From Lacrimispora sphenoides (GTDB taxonomy: Bacteria > Bacillota > Clostridia > Lachnospirales > Lachnospiraceae), in the NCBI RefSeq assembly GCF_900105215.1, contig NZ_FOIP01000001.1:3474501-3538500 (forward strand): a DNA stretch of 64,000 nt. Direction: 5' to 3'. The notes under the pieces were generated by a model. That model ran no database searches and was not told the DNA's origin. It was given only the letters and a program-made list of their open reading frames with translations. Position numbers and translations under genes: made by a program. Shown here in pieces: positions 9,399-17,509 of the stretch; position 1 is the stretch's first letter; each line of letters starts with the position of its first letter.

Positions 9399-9947
9399 TT
9401 AGAACTTATCTGCTATGCTATGGCCTGTTCCAACCCATTTGTCTTGTAAATATCCCCAGGTGCAGCAACCGATGGCACCAAAACCTCACCCACGGACTTC
9501 CATTGAAGTAAATCAGTGGTTTGCTTGTAAGAAAAGCGGATTCCGTCAAACATTGGCATATCTTTATCTTCGCAACAGACAATGAGAGCACATTCCTTAT
9601 TGCCGACCCCTCTCTTGCCTACTAAAAATGCATAAAATTTGTCAATTACGGCTTTTAATTTTGCCGGGTATGAATACCAATACAGAGGTGTGGCAAAAAC
9701 AATTACATCAGCTTCTAAAAGCTCAGGAGCTATTTTATTAAAATCGTCATCAAAACTGCAAGCCTTACCTGTTAAAACAGGTTTCGCAAGCGGTACATCC
9801 CTTAATAGTCATATCAGCTGCATCAAAGCGTGTGACACTGTGCCCTTTCTTTTCTGCCTCCTTGGTAAATGCTTCCGCCATAGCAATGCTATTGCCGGTT
9901 TTTCGAGGACTTCCGGTAAGTATAACGATTTTTTTGCTTTTTTTCAT
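9399..9947 (-). pseudogene. Frameshifted NAD(P)H-dependent FMN reductase (flavodoxin-like fold)
   Basis: The intact first part starts at ATG 9947 behind AAAGG and reads a classic flavodoxin-like start with the FMN phosphate loop TGSPRKTGNS and KGCTACETCF, then stops after 60 residues at 9765. The next frame continues the same family without a gap (TGKACSFDDDFNK, then ATPLYWYSYPAKLKAVIDKFYAF and the C-terminal LLQWKSVGEVLVPSV). A net loss of two bases (or gain of one) near 9768-9775 explains the break. Near the end a second shift by about one base is needed to reach the expected final IADKF before TAA at 9399. Two independent shifts argue for real decay, or for two sequencing errors. It is divergent from an HxlR regulator, the usual partner of such reductases. 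Confidence 0.8.
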
Positions 9948-10124
9948 ATAATCTACCTTTCTGCTTAGATTGATGACAAAACCGGGCGGTGTTTATTACA
10001 AAGAATGTTGACACCAACCAGTATGTCTGCTTTAATTATATTGTAAACTAGCTATTATTCAAGTACGCACATAAATGTTCAATACTGGTATTAAGGTGTA
10101 GTACTTACAAAAAGGAGAGTGTAA

Positions 10125-10463
10125 ATGAGTTTTTCGTGTATTTCAAAAGCTGAAGATTTAGAGAATACAGGATTTAGCTATACCTTATCTCTGATCAACG
10201 GAAAATATAAAATGGTAATATTGTATTGTTTGAAGGAGTTTGAAGTAGTAAGATATAATGAAATGAGAAAATATATCAAAACGATATCATATAAGACTTT
10301 GAGTACAATGCTGAAAGAATTAGAAGCAGACGGGCTTGTCCATCGGGAGGAATATCCGCAAATTCCGCCTAAGGTTGAATACAGCTTAACCGAACGGGGT
10401 AAATCCCTGATTCCGATTCTTGATATCATGTGTAATTGGGGGAATACCAACCGAACGACGTAA
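10125..10463 (+). CDS. HxlR family winged-helix transcriptional regulator
   Basis: A 112-residue regulator with the HxlR core: LSLINGKYKMVILYCL at the N-terminus (the family usually has GGKWK), the recognition region ISYKTLSTMLKELEADGLVHREEY and the wing VEYSLTERGKSLIPIL. HxlR proteins respond to reactive electrophiles or redox signals and usually control a divergent oxidoreductase. Here the divergent gene is the broken FMN reductase, so this regulator may have lost its main target. The start ATG is supported by AAAAAGGAGAG. There is no Cys near the N-terminus other than Cys5, a possible sensing residue. Confidence 0.9.
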   Translation: MSFSCISKAEDLENTGFSYTLSLINGKYKMVILYCLKEFEVVRYNEMRKYIKTISYKTLSTMLKELEADGLVHREEYPQIPPKVEYSLTERGKSLIPILDIMCNWGNTNRTT

Positions 10464-10530
10464 CAAGGAACATTTGGTTGATTTCAATAAGAACGATGAA
10501 ATAGTTTCAGATATCTGGGGAGGGGCGAGT

Positions 10531-11019
10531 GTGGACATACAATTTAGAAAAGGAACGGAAGAATATTTAGATAGTTGTATAAAAGCGATGGAACATTCAT
10601 CAATGTGTACGGCTTATTTTCAATCGGAAGAGAGCAGAGCGAATGCAGTAATGGAAGGTATACATAGAGGAACTTTGTATGTGGTTCTGTGCAGCGGTGA
10701 ATGCGCCGGATTTGCATATTTTATTCCAGAAGGTGCCTTTCACGCATTTCATTACCTGCATCTCATTGCTATTAAAGAGGAATACAGGGGAAAAGGGATA
10801 GGAAAGAAATTACTGGAGTTTATAGAAAATATACTTTTTAAAAGCAGAGATAAAATATTCTTATTGGTTGGTGATTACAATCCAGATGCAAAGATTTTTT
10901 ATGAGAAATCAGGATATAAGTACCTGGCAACAATTCCAAGCCTTTATCGTAAAGAGATAGACGAATTTTTAATGATGAAGGTATATGATGGGGAGAGTAA
11001 TTCAGGCAGAATCTCATGA
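10531..11019 (+). CDS. GNAT family N-acetyltransferase
   Basis: A 162-residue GNAT acetyltransferase with the acetyl-CoA pyrophosphate loop HLIAIKEEYRGKGIGKKLLEF (motif A) and the C-terminal motif B around YNPDAKIFYEKSGYKYL. I choose GTG at 10531 because a GGGGAGGGG ribosome site lies just before it; the open frame extends upstream over the end of the HxlR gene without any sign of homology. The acceptor substrate cannot be predicted. It is probably cotranscribed with the HxlR gene, whose stop lies 67 bases upstream. Confidence 0.85.
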   Translation: MDIQFRKGTEEYLDSCIKAMEHSSMCTAYFQSEESRANAVMEGIHRGTLYVVLCSGECAGFAYFIPEGAFHAFHYLHLIAIKEEYRGKGIGKKLLEFIENILFKSRDKIFLLVGDYNPDAKIFYEKSGYKYLATIPSLYRKEIDEFLMMKVYDGESNSGRIS

Positions 11020-11157
11020 CATGTGGAAGCTGTAACGCTCAGTATTTATAGATTATAATGGTAATAGTTCAGTAGGCTTTAGGTCCGGCTTGCTTGAGAA
11101 GGTTAATTGTTTATAATTTCAGCTTGGAATTTCAACATGAAGGTGGGGAGCAATAAA

Positions 11158-12327
11158 ATGAGTTTAGACTTCAGCATCAAAACTCTTATATTTACAATTG
11201 TGATAGGACATCTTTTTTCTGGAATTTTAGGTATCGCCTACATGATCCAACATAAAAAGGATTCTTCTTTATATATCTTTTTATTTGCAAGACTGTTTGA
11301 TACCTTTGCATGGGTTCTTCTTGGGTTAAGGGACGTTATCAATCTATCTATTTCAGTATCCTTTGGTAATTCCTTTTTAATTATTGCTCAGACCACGCAG
11401 ATTATTGCGTTCTTGATTATAAAGAAACGCTGTAACAGATTGATAAAACGGGTATATGTCATTGCTTCCGTCATTTCGATTGCGGTGATCCATCTGGCCT
11501 TATTGCTGCAATATGCGGAGGGTGTGCGGATTTCAATTATGTCCGTCAGTATGATTATACTTTGGTGCTTCCCGATTTATGTGTTTTTAAAGGATAAAAA
11601 TTCATCGGTTTTACAAAAGACAGTCGCTTTCATTTATTTAACAGGATTTATTTTGCTTATTCTAAGAGCTTTTATGGGAATCAGATTAAGTGAATCCGTG
11701 TCTTTGATGTCGAATAATATTTACAATGTTTTGTTTTTCATTTGCTTATATCTGATTATGCTGATCGGGAATATTGGTTTTATCCTTATGGCAAAGGAAA
11801 AGTCGGATTTGGAATTGACTAAGGTTGCTACATATGACGAACTGACGGATATATTCAACCGAAGAGCATTTTTACTGCGGGCAAAAGAGAACATCTCCTT
11901 ATTCTCAAGAAGAAAGGAGCCTATATCATTCTTTCTTATTGATCTGGATAATTTTAAAAAAATCAATGATGTTTATGGCCATTTTGCAGGAGATATGGTA
12001 CTAAAAGATTTTGCAGTGAAAATAAAAAATCAATTACGGGATTATGATCTGTTTGGCAGAATTGGCGGCGAAGAGTTTACAGTACTGCTTCCTGGAACGA
12101 ATGAAAAGGAGGCTTTAGAAGTTGCAGAAAGATTAAGAAGGATTGCAGAGAAAGCTTCTGTCAACGTTGGCAGAGATTATATTATAAAATATACGATAAG
12201 TATAGGAATCGTCACCGTTATTCCAGATGAACACACTTCTATAAACACACTGTATAAAATAAATGATGATGCTTTGTATGCGGCAAAAAGGAATGGACGG
12301 AATCGGATTGAAGTAGTTAAATCATGA
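11158..12327 (+). CDS. Membrane-anchored diguanylate cyclase (GGDEF)
   Basis: A 389-residue protein with about six to seven N-terminal transmembrane helices (residues 1-220) and a C-terminal GGDEF domain. The active-site motif is GGEEF at residues 303-307, an accepted active variant, with FLIDLDNFKKINDVYGHFAGD (metal and substrate binding) before it and YAAKRNGRNR at the end. It should synthesise cyclic di-GMP in response to a membrane or external signal; the sensor part is not a domain I recognise. An RxxD inhibitory site is present as RNQL/RDYD only loosely, so feedback inhibition is uncertain. The start at 11158 has GGTGGGGAG seven bases upstream; earlier in-frame ATGs lack such a site. 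Confidence 0.88.
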   Translation: MSLDFSIKTLIFTIVIGHLFSGILGIAYMIQHKKDSSLYIFLFARLFDTFAWVLLGLRDVINLSISVSFGNSFLIIAQTTQIIAFLIIKKRCNRLIKRVYVIASVISIAVIHLALLLQYAEGVRISIMSVSMIILWCFPIYVFLKDKNSSVLQKTVAFIYLTGFILLILRAFMGIRLSESVSLMSNNIYNVLFFICLYLIMLIGNIGFILMAKEKSDLELTKVATYDELTDIFNRRAFLLRAKENISLFSRRKEPISFFLIDLDNFKKINDVYGHFAGDMVLKDFAVKIKNQLRDYDLFGRIGGEEFTVLLPGTNEKEALEVAERLRRIAEKASVNVGRDYIIKYTISIGIVTVIPDEHTSINTLYKINDDALYAAKRNGRNRIEVVKS

Positions 12328-12368
12328 TTTATGGATCATGGGGGATTAATGCTAAAGGAGTAGAGCGA

Positions 12369-13235
12369 TTGAACAATACAAGAGAACAACTTATATTAGA
12401 ATTAAGAAAGATCCAGGAAAATCAATATATGGTAGCAGGAGAGCAGGATCCGTGGGATTATGTATTGCAGATGCTTGACCATATCGGTGATACGGATTCC
12501 GAGTTTCGTGATGAGTTAATATATAATACCTTCAGTGAGTGGATAGAAGAGAAGGAATTTTTCAACGAAGAGCAGCTTAAATATATTCTTACCATCCTTA
12601 TGGATAAGGAACATCTATTTTATCAAATAGGCAGCGACGGAAATGACAGCGTTTTTACCAGGACGTTTTCAGCGCTGGTCATAGTTCTGGTTTTAAATAG
12701 GCATAGAAAAAAGGCATTGTTAAGTATTGATGAGTTTATTGATATCAAGAACAAAGTGATAGAATACTACACTTCGGAAAAGGACTTAAGGGGATATGTT
12801 CAGAAATCAGAATGGGCACATGCAGCAGCGCATGGCGCAGATGTAATGGATGAGTTGGTACAATGCCGTGAATGCAGCGAGGATATAATGAAAGAAATTT
12901 TAAATGCCTTTAAGAAAATCTTGCATAATGGAACCTATATTTTTCATACAGAAGAAGACGAGCGTATCTGCCGTGTTGTTTTTAGAATCATGAAAGGGAA
13001 TCTGATATCAAACCAAGGGATTATCAATTGGATCGAAGAGCTAAGTGAATGTGCGGGCTGGCAGAATAACCGGATGCAGTATATTGCAAGAGTCAATTCA
13101 AAGAACTTCATAAGGTGCCTGTATTTCAAAACAATGCATTACGACAGTACATTGGATTTTATAAATGTACTATTCCATGCAGAAGAAAAATTAAACCGTT
13201 TCCATAAAATAGATCGGGAATTAATAGAAAATTAA
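12369..13235 (+). CDS. DUF2785 family protein
   Basis: A soluble, mostly helical protein of 288 residues resembling the DUF2785 family of Firmicutes (signature near the N-terminus: DPWDYVLQMLDHIGDTDSEFRDELIY; later SEWAHAAAHGADVMDEL). The function is unknown. The best start is TTG at 12369, which has AAAGGAG eight bases upstream. The open frame begins earlier at an ATG that overlaps the diguanylate cyclase stop, but that start has no ribosome site. Close spacing suggests cotranscription with the GGDEF gene. A terminator follows directly. Confidence 0.75.
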   Translation: MNNTREQLILELRKIQENQYMVAGEQDPWDYVLQMLDHIGDTDSEFRDELIYNTFSEWIEEKEFFNEEQLKYILTILMDKEHLFYQIGSDGNDSVFTRTFSALVIVLVLNRHRKKALLSIDEFIDIKNKVIEYYTSEKDLRGYVQKSEWAHAAAHGADVMDELVQCRECSEDIMKEILNAFKKILHNGTYIFHTEEDERICRVVFRIMKGNLISNQGIINWIEELSECAGWQNNRMQYIARVNSKNFIRCLYFKTMHYDSTLDFINVLFHAEEKLNRFHKIDRELIEN

Positions 13236-13239
13236 TTTT

Positions 13240-13279
13240 AACAGCTTCACTGACAGTAGTTGTCAGTGAAGTTGTTTTA
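13240..13279 (+). terminator. Rho-independent terminator after the DUF2785 gene
   Basis: The stem AACAGCTTCACTGACA / TGTCAGTGAAGTTGTT (two mismatches) with loop GTAGT is followed by TTATTATA. It ends the GGDEF-DUF2785 unit. Confidence 0.8.
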
Positions 13280-13358
13280 TTATAAAGATAACATCGTTTT
13301 CTCTCGCGGCCAATTGTTTGATCCGCGCTTGGAAAATAAAAAAATGGAGGATGTGTGT

Positions 13359-13991
13359 ATGAATAAAAACGTTGTATATCTTTATGTTTTTGATACAATG
13401 GCTGATTGGGAAATAGGTTATTTAACTGCGGAACTGAATTCCGGAAGATATTATAAGAAAGGCTTAGCCCCATCAAAAATCGTTACGGTCGGAACTAGTA
13501 AGACTCCTGTTATAACAATGGGAGGCCTGAGCATATTACCGGATATAGAACTTCATGAGTGTACCATGGAAAACGCAGACGCCTTGATTTTACCTGGCGG
13601 AAATACATGGACAGAACAGGTTCACGATCCCATTTTATCTATGGCAGAGCAGTTTTTAAAGGGAGGTATTATTGTGGCAGCTATTTGCGGAGCTACAATA
13701 GGTCTTGCCCGGAAAGGATTGCTGGATTCCAGCCGGCATACGAGCAATGATCTGGGATATCTTAAGATGATCTGCCCAGGCTATGAGGGGGAACAGTACT
13801 ATAAGCAGGAACCTGCCGTAGCTGACGGGAACTTGATAACTGCTTCCGGAATAGCTCCCCTGGAATTTTCCCTCCATATCCTGAAAGCTCTGGATGTATT
13901 TTCTGCAAAAACATTAGATTCCTGGTATCATCTTTATAAGACACATAAAGCGGAATATTTCTATGAGTTGATGGATTCAATTCAATCATGA
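13359..13991 (+). CDS. DJ-1/PfpI family protein (type 1 glutamine amidotransferase-like)
   Basis: A 210-residue protein of the DJ-1/PfpI superfamily. The nucleophile elbow is AAICGATIGLARKG with Cys110; the acidic partner segment LILPGGNTW lies before it. Family members include glyoxalases, deglycases, proteases and chaperones, so the exact activity is open. The start ATG 13359 follows TGGAGG at a good distance; the upstream in-frame extension has no homology. It is followed 63 bases later by a RidA gene, and both would deal with reactive metabolites, which fits a small metabolite-damage unit. Confidence 0.85.
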   Translation: MNKNVVYLYVFDTMADWEIGYLTAELNSGRYYKKGLAPSKIVTVGTSKTPVITMGGLSILPDIELHECTMENADALILPGGNTWTEQVHDPILSMAEQFLKGGIIVAAICGATIGLARKGLLDSSRHTSNDLGYLKMICPGYEGEQYYKQEPAVADGNLITASGIAPLEFSLHILKALDVFSAKTLDSWYHLYKTHKAEYFYELMDSIQS

Positions 13992-14054
13992 GGGGATAAG
14001 CGTTAAGGTTTCAATGGAGTGATAAGATCTGGTTTATTGAAAGGAGAAGAAATT

Positions 14055-14471
14055 ATGAGCGAATTTAAAGTGGACTATAAGAATCCGGAGGGTTTATTCG
14101 TATCAAAAGCATTTAGTCAGGCGATTACCGTAAGCGGTAAGGCAAAAACAATTTATATAGGCGGACAAAATGCGACTAATTCAAAAGGAGAGCTTGTAGG
14201 GGCCGGTGATTTGGAATTACAGACAAAGCAGGTGCTTCATAATATTGCAGCCATATTAGCTTCTGAACATGCAAGCTTTGCCAATCTGATTAAACTCAAT
14301 ATTTATTTACAAAATGGATGCGACCCGCAAGTTGGCTACAAAGCGTTTCAGGAAATGGCTGGTTTATCAGATAATCCGCCGTTAGTCACTGTTTTATTTG
14401 TTTCAGGAGTCGGGCGTCCAGGGTGCTTACTTGAAGTGGACGGAATTGCTGTCATTGAGGATAAAGACTAA
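14055..14471 (+). CDS. RidA family protein (reactive enamine/imine deaminase or related)
   Basis: A 138-residue Rid-family protein. It has the typical trimer core with the segment GGQNATNSKGELVGAGDLELQTKQVLHNIAAIL and the C-terminal PGCLLEVDGIAV preceded by an Arg (GR) in the position that binds the carboxylate of imino acids. Members hydrolyse 2-aminoacrylate-type intermediates, though many paralogues have other roles. GAAAGGAG sits nine bases before ATG 14055. It is terminated by a near-perfect hairpin that it shares with the convergent MetE-like gene. Confidence 0.88.
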   Translation: MSEFKVDYKNPEGLFVSKAFSQAITVSGKAKTIYIGGQNATNSKGELVGAGDLELQTKQVLHNIAAILASEHASFANLIKLNIYLQNGCDPQVGYKAFQEMAGLSDNPPLVTVLFVSGVGRPGCLLEVDGIAVIEDKD

Positions 14472-14501
14472 AATGGCTGGGATTCAGGGAATCAGAATAC
14501 T

Positions 14502-14531
14502 AAATACCGGCAGGTTTTCCTGCCGGTATTT
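14502..14531. terminator. Bidirectional terminator between RidA and the MetE-like gene
   Basis: A perfect 13-bp stem (AAATACCGGCAGG / CCTGCCGGTATTT, loop TTTT) lies between convergent genes and gives a T/A-rich flank on both strands. Confidence 0.85.
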
Positions 14532-14556
14532 GTCATGCTTATTAAGCTGAACAAAC

Positions 14557-15717
14557 TCATTCTCCCCAGTATGACAGTGCGATTCTCTGCCCCTGATCAA
14601 TTTTTGCCCACTGTTCTTCTTCCGTCAGCTCGTTGCCGCCGTCACAGGAAGCAAATCCGCACTGGTGAGAGAGGAGCAGGCGGTCTTTTGGGATGATTTC
14701 AGATGCCTCGTTAAGCAACCGGATCACACGGGCTTCGTCATCCAGCGTATTGGTTTTTGATGACAATAAGCCCAGAACAATCTCGGTATCCGGCCTATCC
14801 TGAAAAACTTTTAGCGCCTCTAGGGATCCCGCACGGTCGTCATCCCATTCCAGGAAAAAGCGGTCATATTTTAACTGTTTTAAAAACAGATTGGCAATCT
14901 TTGCATAGGATCCGCCGCCCATATTCCGTGAATCGTAGTTGCCGCGGCAGTTGTGGGTCCACATAGCAAGCCCCAGGCTGTGGCCGAAATCAATCACTGT
15001 ATTATTGATTTCGATAAATTCAGCCGCAAGTGCCTTAACTTCATCCTGGTTGATGTGTTCGCCCGTGTAGGGGGAATTGGGATTATCGTCTGCAAAAAGC
15101 TCCCAAAGACAGTCATCTAACTGCAGGATTTTTCCGCCGGCAGAAGCGTATTCCTCTACAAATTCTATGTACGCCTGGGTCAGTCCTGCTTTCAGCTCCT
15201 GCGGGTTATTGTAAACAGAGCCATTTCCGCCGATGTTATCTGACCATAACAGTTCTCCAAAGATATGGGATGGGGATGGGATGCAAAGCTTTGTTTCCTT
15301 ATCTCCGGCAATGGATTTAAGCTGCTCAAAGACTTTGATGAAATGGTGATTCCTGCCGCATAGCGGTTCCGTGATTTTAAGACCGATGTCCCGGCGGGTT
15401 TCGTATTTACGGATATCATCTTTGTCACGGAAAAAGTAGCCGTGTTCCGCAATGTAACGGCTGACGCCGTGAAATCCCCAAACAAAGTCCAGATGCCACA
15501 TGGACTTGGAATACTCGCCATCGGTAATGACTGTTAATCCATGTTCGATTTGTTTTGCGACGACATCTTTCGTAGACTCTGCTTCACACTGCTTATAGCC
15601 TTCAAAATCGTTGTAGAACGGGTAGGTAATATCATCCTGCTTCTCTATCTGGTTCTTGTATTTCAGCAAAGCTGCCGGGCGCAGCAGACTGCCTACTGTC
15701 TGGAATTTTTTGCTCAT
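14557..15717 (-). CDS. MetE-like cobalamin-independent methionine synthase family protein (YxjG/YxjH type)
   Basis: A 386-residue single-domain homologue of the C-terminal half of MetE. Zinc-ligand candidates are HNC (in MWTHNCRGN), a Glu in the following strand (LEWDD) and Cys in SHQCGFASCDGG. Such short proteins transfer methyl groups to homocysteine or act on sulfur compounds; they lack the N-terminal folate-binding half of full MetE. The start at 15717 has AAAGGAGG at ideal spacing. A LysR regulator is immediately upstream on the same strand, reminiscent of MetR-metE, and a T-N11-A dyad lies before its probable -35 (15810-15830). Confidence 0.87.
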   Translation of the reverse strand: MSKKFQTVGSLLRPAALLKYKNQIEKQDDITYPFYNDFEGYKQCEAESTKDVVAKQIEHGLTVITDGEYSKSMWHLDFVWGFHGVSRYIAEHGYFFRDKDDIRKYETRRDIGLKITEPLCGRNHHFIKVFEQLKSIAGDKETKLCIPSPSHIFGELLWSDNIGGNGSVYNNPQELKAGLTQAYIEFVEEYASAGGKILQLDDCLWELFADDNPNSPYTGEHINQDEVKALAAEFIEINNTVIDFGHSLGLAMWTHNCRGNYDSRNMGGGSYAKIANLFLKQLKYDRFFLEWDDDRAGSLEALKVFQDRPDTEIVLGLLSSKTNTLDDEARVIRLLNEASEIIPKDRLLLSHQCGFASCDGGNELTEEEQWAKIDQGQRIALSYWGE

Positions 15718-15803
15718 AGAAAAATCCTCCTTTATCAGGTACATCAATTTAGTAAACTGATTGTACCATCCAGGGAGGACTTATTGGTAACATGAAAAAA
15801 ATA

Positions 15804-15830
15804 TGTCAAGTTATAGCTCCAGGCTATAAC
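15804..15830 (-). promoter_or_regulatory. Candidate LysR-type operator and -35 element for the MetE-like gene
   Basis: GTTATAGC-TCCAG-GCTATAAC (15810-15830) is a perfect 8-bp dyad that contains the T-N11-A pattern of LysR-type sites. On the minus strand TTGACA (15804-15809) follows it directly; a good -10 is not obvious, as expected for an activator-dependent promoter. The dyad overlaps the last codons of the lysR gene, so it could instead be a terminator stem. Confidence 0.4.
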
Positions 15831-16753
15831 TCATTTTTAATATCAACGCCATATTCGGCCACAACTGCTTTCAATTCCTCAAGGTACATTGCCGCCTGCC
15901 GTGACAACTGAATATCTTTGTGGGAAATCCAGCCAACCTCTATCGAATCGTTGACGCGAAGAGGCACTGCCGTGATATTATCCCCGTTTAAGTCTGCGCT
16001 CACAATTCCTGTAGAAATTGTATAGCCGTTAAGCCCTATCATAAGGTTAAAAATAGTGGCTCTGTCACCGACATGAATATCTTTCCTGGCGTATTCCGTG
16101 CTGAGTATTTCTTCTGAGAAATAAAAGGAGTTGTAATCCCCCTGCTCAAACGACAATCGGGGGTAATCAGCCAGGTCTTCAAGAGTCACATATTTTTTCC
16201 TGGCAAGGGGATTGGAGGTGCTTATAAAAACATGAGGAACAGCGGCAAACAGCGGATGAAACGTCAGATTGTTTTCCCGCAGCAGCTTTTCTAACACCTG
16301 GCGGTTAAAATTGTTCATGTATAGGATACCGAGTTCGCTTCGCAGGTTTTTCACATCCTCCACAATCTCAAAAGTCCTTGCTTCCCGCAGTGTGTACTCA
16401 TATTCTTCTGCATCGGTTTTTTTTACCATATTGACAAATGCATTCACAGCAAAGGCATAGTGCTGGGTGGATATGGAGCACAGCCGCCGTGACGGTTTCT
16501 TATTCAGCCACCGTTGTTCTAAGAGACTCGCTTGTTCCACGACCTGCCGGGCGTAGCCCAGAAACTCAGCTCCGTCAGTGGTTAAAGATATGCCTCTGGG
16601 AGTCCGGGTGAGAAGTTCGTGTCCGATTTCTGTTTCTAATTCGCGAAGAGCATTTGAAAGGCTTGGCTGGGCAATAAACAATCGTTCGGCGGCTTTGTTG
16701 ATGGAACCGCAGTTTGCCACTTCAATAAAATATTTTAACTGTTGTAATGTCAT
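15824..16753 (-). CDS. LysR family transcriptional regulator
   Basis: A 309-residue LysR-type regulator with a standard N-terminal winged HTH (MTLQQLKYFIEVANCGSINKAAERLFIAQPSLSNALRELE; first 65 residues) and a substrate-binding-like effector domain. The start at 16753 is supported by AGGGAG eight bases upstream. It lies 13 bases after the TetR gene on the same strand and about 100 bases before the MetE-like gene. Its likely target is that downstream gene, given the T-N11-A dyad between them. The effector is unknown. Confidence 0.92.
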   Translation of the reverse strand: MTLQQLKYFIEVANCGSINKAAERLFIAQPSLSNALRELETEIGHELLTRTPRGISLTTDGAEFLGYARQVVEQASLLEQRWLNKKPSRRLCSISTQHYAFAVNAFVNMVKKTDAEEYEYTLREARTFEIVEDVKNLRSELGILYMNNFNRQVLEKLLRENNLTFHPLFAAVPHVFISTSNPLARKKYVTLEDLADYPRLSFEQGDYNSFYFSEEILSTEYARKDIHVGDRATIFNLMIGLNGYTISTGIVSADLNGDNITAVPLRVNDSIEVGWISHKDIQLSRQAAMYLEELKAVVAEYGVDIKNEL

Positions 16754-16766
16754 CTTTTTTTCTCCC

Positions 16767-17330
16767 TTACACAACCGGCTGTATTACAGCCCAAAAGTAG
16801 TCTGCGATTTCCTCCGGCGGCTGCTTCATATGATTTTTCAGCCACCACCGCACCAGATTAACAAAGCTCCCTGATATATGATCGATGAGAAAGTCTTCCG
16901 GTACAATGGTATTCTTACGGGTGCTTCCGCTAAATATGTGCAGCGTAACAAGCTCATGGAAGTATTGATGAAAGTAACGCTGGAACAGTTCCCCGTTTTC
17001 ACAGGTCAAAAGGATAATCATCGTCCGCCCATGCTCTCTTAAGTGGTATAGAATATGGGTCACTATCGCCTTTGGATCGCCGGTTGCCATTGAAAAGTCA
17101 TGAGTCGGTTCTGCTTCTGGCTTATGAGAGAAAACATGCTCAAACAGTTCGGCACACATTTCCCGCAAAAGATCGTCCTTTGTTGGAAAATGGGCATAAA
17201 AGGTTGTCCGGCCTACGTTGGCCTCATCAATGATTTCCTGTACGGTGATTTGCGAATAGCTGTTATGAATCAGCAGTTTGCTGAATGCATCGAAAATAGC
17301 TTCCCTGGTTTTTCTTTGTCGTCTGTCCAT
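16767..17330 (-). CDS. TetR family transcriptional regulator
   Basis: A 187-residue TetR-type regulator. The N-terminal HTH is canonical (TREAIFDAFSKLL, then ITVQEIIDEANVGRTTFYAHFPTKDDLLREM). The C-terminal half is of the TetR_C_8 type common in Firmicutes. The start used here, ATG 17330, has GGAGAGG only three or four bases upstream; an in-frame ATG at 17342 and TTG at 17351 are alternatives. It is divergent from a metal-transporting P-type ATPase, with a GAACA-N3-TGTTC dyad over the ATPase promoter, so control of the ATPase is likely. Confidence 0.9.
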   Translation of the reverse strand: MDRRQRKTREAIFDAFSKLLIHNSYSQITVQEIIDEANVGRTTFYAHFPTKDDLLREMCAELFEHVFSHKPEAEPTHDFSMATGDPKAIVTHILYHLREHGRTMIILLTCENGELFQRYFHQYFHELVTLHIFSGSTRKNTIVPEDFLIDHISGSFVNLVRWWLKNHMKQPPEEIADYFWAVIQPVV

Positions 17331-17396
17331 ATACCTCTCCATTTTGAACAATTTTGCAGATTTGTTCGGTATCGTACATTTTGAAAAAATCGTTTC

Positions 17397-17445
17397 TTGT
17401 ATCGCTTAAATGCCATTGTTATACTATTTAAAGAACAATATGTTC
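17397..17445 (+). promoter_or_regulatory. Promoter of the P-type ATPase with candidate TetR operator
   Basis: TTGTAT (17397-17402) and TATACT (17420-17425) are separated by 17 bases. Eight bases further, GAACA-ATA-TGTTC (17433-17445) is a perfect dyad over the expected start point, well placed for repression by the divergent TetR protein. Confidence 0.6.
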
Positions 17446-17509
17446 TGTTACGAACTTATTGTACTGAAAAATGATGAAAGAATCAAGGGATAATTTTGGA
17501 GGACAGATC

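Noticed and set aside
9639..9968. Open frame of 109 codons on the plus strand
   Set aside because: It is antisense to the flavin reductase relic, whose family motifs on the minus strand are unmistakable; no ribosome site or homology on the plus strand.
13260..13358. N-terminal extension of the DJ-1/PfpI protein
   Set aside because: It overlaps the terminator of the preceding unit and has no ribosome site; ATG 13359 follows GGAGG.
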